This document shows, one piece after another, positions 60,038 through 64,000 of a DNA stretch of 64,000 nt. A program made the position numbers and the translations under genes. Source of the DNA: Stenotrophomonas maltophilia (GTDB lineage Bacteria > Pseudomonadota > Gammaproteobacteria > Xanthomonadales > Xanthomonadaceae). The stretch lies in NCBI RefSeq assembly GCF_002799245.1, contig NZ_NEQV01000001.1:923000-986999 (forward strand), in the 5' to 3' direction. The notes under the pieces were generated by a model. The model did no database searches. It was not told the origin of the DNA and saw only the letters and a list, made by a program, of their open reading frames with translations. The number at the start of each line of letters is the position of its first letter. Positions within the stretch are counted from its first letter, which is position 1.

Positions 60038-62613
60038 GCTGCCTCCAGCGGGATGAAGCCGGTCTTGGACGCATCGGCGCCCGCCGGAACCTGGTAATCG
60101 ATGGTGCAGCGCTGGTCGGCGCCGGCGCCCCACTCCACCAGCAGGCGGCCCTGGTTCTTTTCACTGCGCACGTACAGGCGGCCACCCTGGCTGACCATGC
60201 CGACCGGCTGGCCCTGCTCATCCTTGACCTGCGCGCCGAACGGCATGCTGCGGCCATCCGGGTTGCGCACCTGGATCAGCAGCGCATTGCCCTTGCGGGT
60301 GTCGAAACGCAGGTAGCTGATGGCACCGGCGAACGGTGCGATCGACTGGCTGGTGCTTTCCAGCTCGACGTCGTGGGCCATGCCCTGCGGGTCGAGGGTG
60401 ACGGTGTTGAGGCGGTACGGCGACACGTACGGCACCACCGCGTAGCCGCGGCCATCGACACGCAGGCCCGGAGCGTTGCTGACGATCGCATCGCGCGCGC
60501 CCGGTGCTTCGATCAGCACCATGGTGTCGCCACGCTGCGGGGTGAAGGTGAAGCCGCCCGGATGCACGACCACGCTGCCGTTGGCGCCGACCGAGGCCTG
60601 GCGGAAATCACGCGAGTGGCTGTAGGTGGCGTTCAGCGCGGAGTAGCGGCTGCGGTATTCGGCATTGCCGATCGCGGTAGTGCCACCCTCGCGGGAATCG
60701 GACAGGGCTGCGCCGTAGCTGAAGTTGTTGTCGACGCCGGCCGAACCGGTGATGCCGACGCGGCTGTTGTCGTAGCCACCGCGGTCGCGCACGCCGAGAT
60801 CGGCGCTGAACGACACCGGGTGGGTACCACGGCCCAGCGGCACGCTCATCGACAGCAGGTACTGGGTGTCGGAACGGCCGAGCACGCCTTCTTCGGTGCG
60901 CAGCGCCGAGAAGCCGTAGTTCACCGAACGCCAGGCGTTGTTGTAGCCCACCTGGTACTGCTTGGAGGTGCCGGGACGGTCATAGAAGTCACGCACCGAA
61001 CCGGTCACGTACAGCGCACCACCGCGGCGGCCCAGCGGCTGGTTCAGGGTCACCTGGAACTGGCTGCGCTGGCGACCACGGGTGGTCGGATCGATGCCGC
61101 GCTTGTCCGAGTCACGGCCATACAGCGCGTCCTGCAGGCTGTAGAAGCCTTCAGTCGAGTAGCGGTAGGCGGCCAGGGTCAGGTTGGTGCCGGTCTCGCC
61201 GATCATGTTGCTGTAGCTCAGCCGCACACTGGCGCCGGTGTGGCTGCCGTAGTGGTCGAAGGAGGTACGTGCATGGGTGACGTCGGCAGCGAAGGCACCG
61301 ACCCGCGTGGACAGGCCGACACCGTACAGCAGCGACAGGTAGCCGTCGCTCAGCGCGCTGCCGCCGTACAGGGTCAGCTGGTTGCCGATGCCGCGCTGGT
61401 AGGTGCCCTGCACCAGCCAGGGTTCGTCGGCCAGCAGCTTGTTGCGCACCTGGCCGGCGGTCAGCGAGTAGCGCGACACGCCCTCGCGCAGCATCTGCGG
61501 CACCGAGCCGAACGGCACCTTGAATTCACGACGGCGGCCATCGGCCTCGATCACGCTCACTTCCAGGTCGCCGCCGTAGCCGGTCGGGTACAGGTCGTCG
61601 ATGACGAAGCTGCCCGGCGAGACGGTGGAGGAGTAGATCAGCTGCTGGTTCTGGCGCACTTCGATGCGCGCGTTGGTCTCGGCGATGCCGCGCACGACCG
61701 GCGCGTAACCGCGCAGCGAATCAGGCAGCATGCGATCGTCGCTGGCCAGGCTGGCACCGCGGTAACCGATCGAGTCGAACAGCTCGCCGGTGGTGTAGGC
61801 CTCACCGATGGTCAGCATGCCGCGCACCTGCGGGATGCCGCGCTGTGCGTAGGTGGCGATGCTCTGCCAATGGCGGCCGTCGCCCTCGGACCAGGTCAGG
61901 TTGGAGTCGTGGCGGAACTGCCAGCCGCCCAGGTTCAGGCCGGCATTGAGGCCGAGGTAGGCACTGCGGTTGCGCTGGCCACCTTCGACACGGCTGTTGC
62001 TGTCGATGGCATTGAAGCTGTAGCCGACGAAGCCGGCATTGATGCCGCGGTCCCACAGCGCCGGGTTGACGTAGCCGCGCGCCTCACGACGCAGGAACAC
62101 CTGCGGGATGCTGAGGTCGTAGCGCAGGTTGCCACTGTCATAGACACCATAGGCATTGGCCATGCGCTGCTGCACCGGCACGCAGCTGGTCTTGTCGGTC
62201 GGCAGCGTCGGGTCCTGCTGCAGCAGCACGGCCTCGCTGTCCACGCCCATTTCTTCCAGCATCGGCAGCGGCAGGCAGGCGTCGACATGGCCCTGCGCAT
62301 CGGCCTTGAACTGCAGGTCACGACGGCCCTGCCAGGCACCGTTGACGTAGACATCGACACGGTAGCTGCCGGCCACCATCGGGTTGCCGTTGCTGAAGGC
62401 CGCCAGGTCGACCTGCTTGGCCTGGCCCGACAGGAAGCTGGAATTGAACTGGGCCGATTCCGGTGCACGCGCATTGGCCGCACCACTCTGCGCCATCAGC
62501 GCCTGTTCGCCGAGATTGGCCGGTGCAGCCAGCGCCCATCCTGGGCAGGCTGCGCCAACAACCAACAGGCAAAGCGCCTGATGGATCGACAATGTCAATC
62601 TGTTTCCGATCAC
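60028..62613 (-). CDS. fimbrial outer-membrane usher
   Basis: An 861-residue FimD/PapC-type usher. FNSSFLSGQAKQVDLAAF is the N-terminal chaperone-binding domain; SPGSFVIDDLYPTGYGGDLEV is the usher signature in the plug region; the middle is a 24-stranded barrel; two C-terminal domains follow. It starts with GTG, with AAGGA before it, 71 bases after the chaperone stop. Confidence 0.95.
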   Translation of the reverse strand: MIGNRLTLSIHQALCLLVVGAACPGWALAAPANLGEQALMAQSGAANARAPESAQFNSSFLSGQAKQVDLAAFSNGNPMVAGSYRVDVYVNGAWQGRRDLQFKADAQGHVDACLPLPMLEEMGVDSEAVLLQQDPTLPTDKTSCVPVQQRMANAYGVYDSGNLRYDLSIPQVFLRREARGYVNPALWDRGINAGFVGYSFNAIDSNSRVEGGQRNRSAYLGLNAGLNLGGWQFRHDSNLTWSEGDGRHWQSIATYAQRGIPQVRGMLTIGEAYTTGELFDSIGYRGASLASDDRMLPDSLRGYAPVVRGIAETNARIEVRQNQQLIYSSTVSPGSFVIDDLYPTGYGGDLEVSVIEADGRRREFKVPFGSVPQMLREGVSRYSLTAGQVRNKLLADEPWLVQGTYQRGIGNQLTLYGGSALSDGYLSLLYGVGLSTRVGAFAADVTHARTSFDHYGSHTGASVRLSYSNMIGETGTNLTLAAYRYSTEGFYSLQDALYGRDSDKRGIDPTTRGRQRSQFQVTLNQPLGRRGGALYVTGSVRDFYDRPGTSKQYQVGYNNAWRSVNYGFSALRTEEGVLGRSDTQYLLSMSVPLGRGTHPVSFSADLGVRDRGGYDNSRVGITGSAGVDNNFSYGAALSDSREGGTTAIGNAEYRSRYSALNATYSHSRDFRQASVGANGSVVVHPGGFTFTPQRGDTMVLIEAPGARDAIVSNAPGLRVDGRGYAVVPYVSPYRLNTVTLDPQGMAHDVELESTSQSIAPFAGAISYLRFDTRKGNALLIQVRNPDGRSMPFGAQVKDEQGQPVGMVSQGGRLYVRSEKNQGRLLVEWGAGADQRCTIDYQVPAGADASKTGFIPLEAACR

Positions 62614-62684
62614 ACTGACATTCCTTCAATTCGCCGCACGGCGGCGGTGGCGGGATGCGCAGGCCCCTGGCCCGCGCGGCGCGT

Positions 62685-63413
62685 TCAGCTCCCGGTGCTG
62701 CCGAGGCGGACGGTATGCTCGACCCGGCCGCCGTAATCGTTGATGGTGATGAAGCGCACCTGGTTGGTGCCCGCCGGTGCGGCGAACTCCAGGCTCTGCT
62801 TCGGCGCAACCATCGCGCCCTTGTCCTCGACGGCCTTTTCACTGCTGCCGGTCACGGCATGCACTTCGGCCAGCGTGACGTGGAAGGGGCTGGGGTTTTC
62901 CACCCGCAGGCGGTCGCCATTGCGGGTCCAGCGCAGCGCTGCCGGTGCGTCGTTGGCGACGCCCTTCAGGCCCTGCGGCCGGTAGAAAAGCTTCAGGCGC
63001 GAACGGAACGCGACCTGCAGGTAATTCTGTTCGCCGCTGTCGGCGTTGTCCGGCGACGGCGGTACGTCCAGCACGTTGAGCCAGAACACCGTCTCGCGAT
63101 CGGTCGGCAGCTGTGCGCCGGAGAAGATCAGGCGCAGCGCCTGGCTGCGGCCCGGCTCGACGCGCGCGATCGGCGGCGTCAGCACGAACGGAGCATCGCT
63201 GGTATCGGCGGTCTGGTTGGCGTCGCCACTGTCGATCCAGGCCTGGACCAGTGCGGGCGAATCGCCCACGTTGTCGACCTGCACGGTGACTTCGCGCGCC
63301 TGTGCCGGGTAGATCACCCGCGTGCCATTGACCACCACGCCGGCCAGTGCGTTCTGGCAGAAGGGCAGCGTGAACGCTGCCAGCAGCAGCGCCCGGGGAA
63401 AGATTGCTTTCAT
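62685..63413 (-). CDS. periplasmic fimbrial chaperone
   Basis: A 242-residue PapD-type chaperone. Signal peptide to about ALA, then VVNGTRVIYPAQAREVTVQVDN and the subfamily signature ETVFWLNVLDVPP. Two Ig-like domains. It donates a strand to pilin subunits on the way to the usher. Start at MKAIFPRAL (63413). Confidence 0.93.
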   Translation of the reverse strand: MKAIFPRALLLAAFTLPFCQNALAGVVVNGTRVIYPAQAREVTVQVDNVGDSPALVQAWIDSGDANQTADTSDAPFVLTPPIARVEPGRSQALRLIFSGAQLPTDRETVFWLNVLDVPPSPDNADSGEQNYLQVAFRSRLKLFYRPQGLKGVANDAPAALRWTRNGDRLRVENPSPFHVTLAEVHAVTGSSEKAVEDKGAMVAPKQSLEFAAPAGTNQVRFITINDYGGRVEHTVRLGSTGS

Positions 63414-63458
63414 CGGAAGTACTACGCTCGAGGGGTGTGGCCAGGGGCCGCGGAGCAC

Positions 63459-63480
63459 TGGCCGGCGCGTACGCCGGCCA
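63459..63480 (-). terminator. hairpin between major fimbrial subunit and chaperone
   Basis: TGGCCGGCG-CGTA-CGCCGGCCA is a perfect nine-base stem without a T run. In fimbrial operons such a hairpin lowers downstream message and keeps pilin in excess. Confidence 0.6.
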
Positions 63481-63498
63481 ATGCGGGTACGACGACGA

Positions 63499-64000
63499 TC
63501 AGTTGTAGATGATCGTGTACTTGACGCTGCTGGTGACGTCGCCCGGGGTGGCGGCGGCAGTGGCGTAGTACTCAGCGTAGTAGTTCAGGTCGGCCGAGCC
63601 GTCGGTGCCGACGGTGACCCACTGCGAGTTGGTCTGGGCCTGGCCAGCGCCAGCAGCCTTGATCGGCAGGAACTGGTTGTTCGAGCCCAGCAGCTGCAGC
63701 TGCACGTTGTTGGCAGCGTTGGCCGAAGCCTGGTTGACCAGACGGCCGCTGTTGAAGTCGACGGTCGAACCCGGCTCGAAGTAGGTGGCGACGTTGCCGG
63801 CGCTGCACTTGGTCAGGTTGATGGCGAACGGGGTACGGCCCGCAACGGCACCGGCAGTGGCCAGGGTGTTCTTGGACACGGTCGGCAGGTTGACGGCGAA
63901 GTCCTTGCCGCCCGGGGTCGAGATGGTGCAGGTCTTGTCGGTCACCTTGCCATTGAAGGTGATGGTGCCGTCGGCGGCGTTGGCGGCGTTGGCGGCCAGC
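63499..64000 (-). CDS. SMF-1-like major fimbrial subunit (start beyond right edge)
   Basis: About 166 residues visible, the N terminus being outside the window. The visible part begins in the signal/mature junction (AANAANAADGTITFNGKV) and contains the two pilin cysteines (DKTCTIS and TKCSAG) and the closing strand VTSSVKYTIIYN. The ADGTITF opening agrees with SMF-1 fimbrin of S. maltophilia, which promotes adhesion and biofilm. First gene of the four-gene operon. Confidence 0.88.
   Translation of the reverse strand, partial: LAANAANAADGTITFNGKVTDKTCTISTPGGKDFAVNLPTVSKNTLATAGAVAGRTPFAINLTKCSAGNVATYFEPGSTVDFNSGRLVNQASANAANNVQLQLLGSNNQFLPIKAAGAGQAQTNSQWVTVGTDGSADLNYYAEYYATAAATPGDVTSSVKYTIIYN

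Overview
This is a contiguous piece of chromosome from a high-GC gammaproteobacterium of the Xanthomonadaceae, most likely Stenotrophomonas (maltophilia complex). The reasons are close agreement of many proteins with what is known of that genus, a fimbrial operon with an SMF-1-like major subunit, an Ax21-family outer-membrane protein, and many GTAG-headed palindromes of the SMAG type. No tRNA, rRNA operon, insertion sequence, prophage or CRISPR array was seen.

Layout. 1-2125: a minus-strand set of secreted alpha/beta hydrolase, LytS/AlgZ-type sensor kinase and LytTR-type response regulator (cut by the left edge). 2329-4838: metF, a DUF4124 protein and a Nudix-ThiE fusion. 4941-9342: secA, an M23 peptidase and divergent dciA. 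9624-26589: the dcw division and cell-wall cluster on the minus strand (mraZ rsmH ftsL ftsI murE murF mraY ftsW murG murC ddl ftsQ ftsA ftsZ lpxC). Almost every junction is a 1-11 nt overlap or spacer. Its promoter has a perfect TTGACA box and sits on a 10-bp-periodic row of MraZ boxes. murD is absent from its usual place between mraY and ftsW. 26805-28380: a TANGO2/NRDE protein and a DM13 protein. 28489-28850: RNase P RNA. 28912-34091: rsmI, lpoA-like, yraN, a DUF457 membrane protein and an FAD-linked oxidase.

34262-38388: the riboflavin operon ribE-ribB-ribH-nusB-thiL behind an FMN riboswitch. 38686-40993: an Ax21-family protein and two tandem paralogous secreted proteins, the second apparently starting at CTG. 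41180-45331: ribD, nrdR, two small paralogous membrane proteins and glyA, all on the minus strand. 45518-49288: an RcnB-like protein, ettA and an AzgA-type purine permease.

49371-58736 holds the most interesting accessory system. A tightly coupled minus-strand operon, wecB - bcsB-like - nfrB - nfrA, runs toward a convergent DUF4434 gene. By analogy with the E. coli NfrA/NfrB (phage N4 receptor) pathway it should make UDP-ManNAc, polymerise it with a c-di-GMP-gated membrane glycosyltransferase and export the glycan. NfrB here seems to carry two MshEN modules. 59003-64000: an SMF-1-like chaperone-usher fimbrial operon, cut in its major subunit by the right edge.

Two families of small palindromes are scattered through the intergenic gaps: SMAG (GTAG) elements and a second family with GGGGTC...GACCCC ends. 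In three genes copies lie inside the reading frame and are translated. They are the clearest sign of recent local sequence change in otherwise conserved core chromosome.
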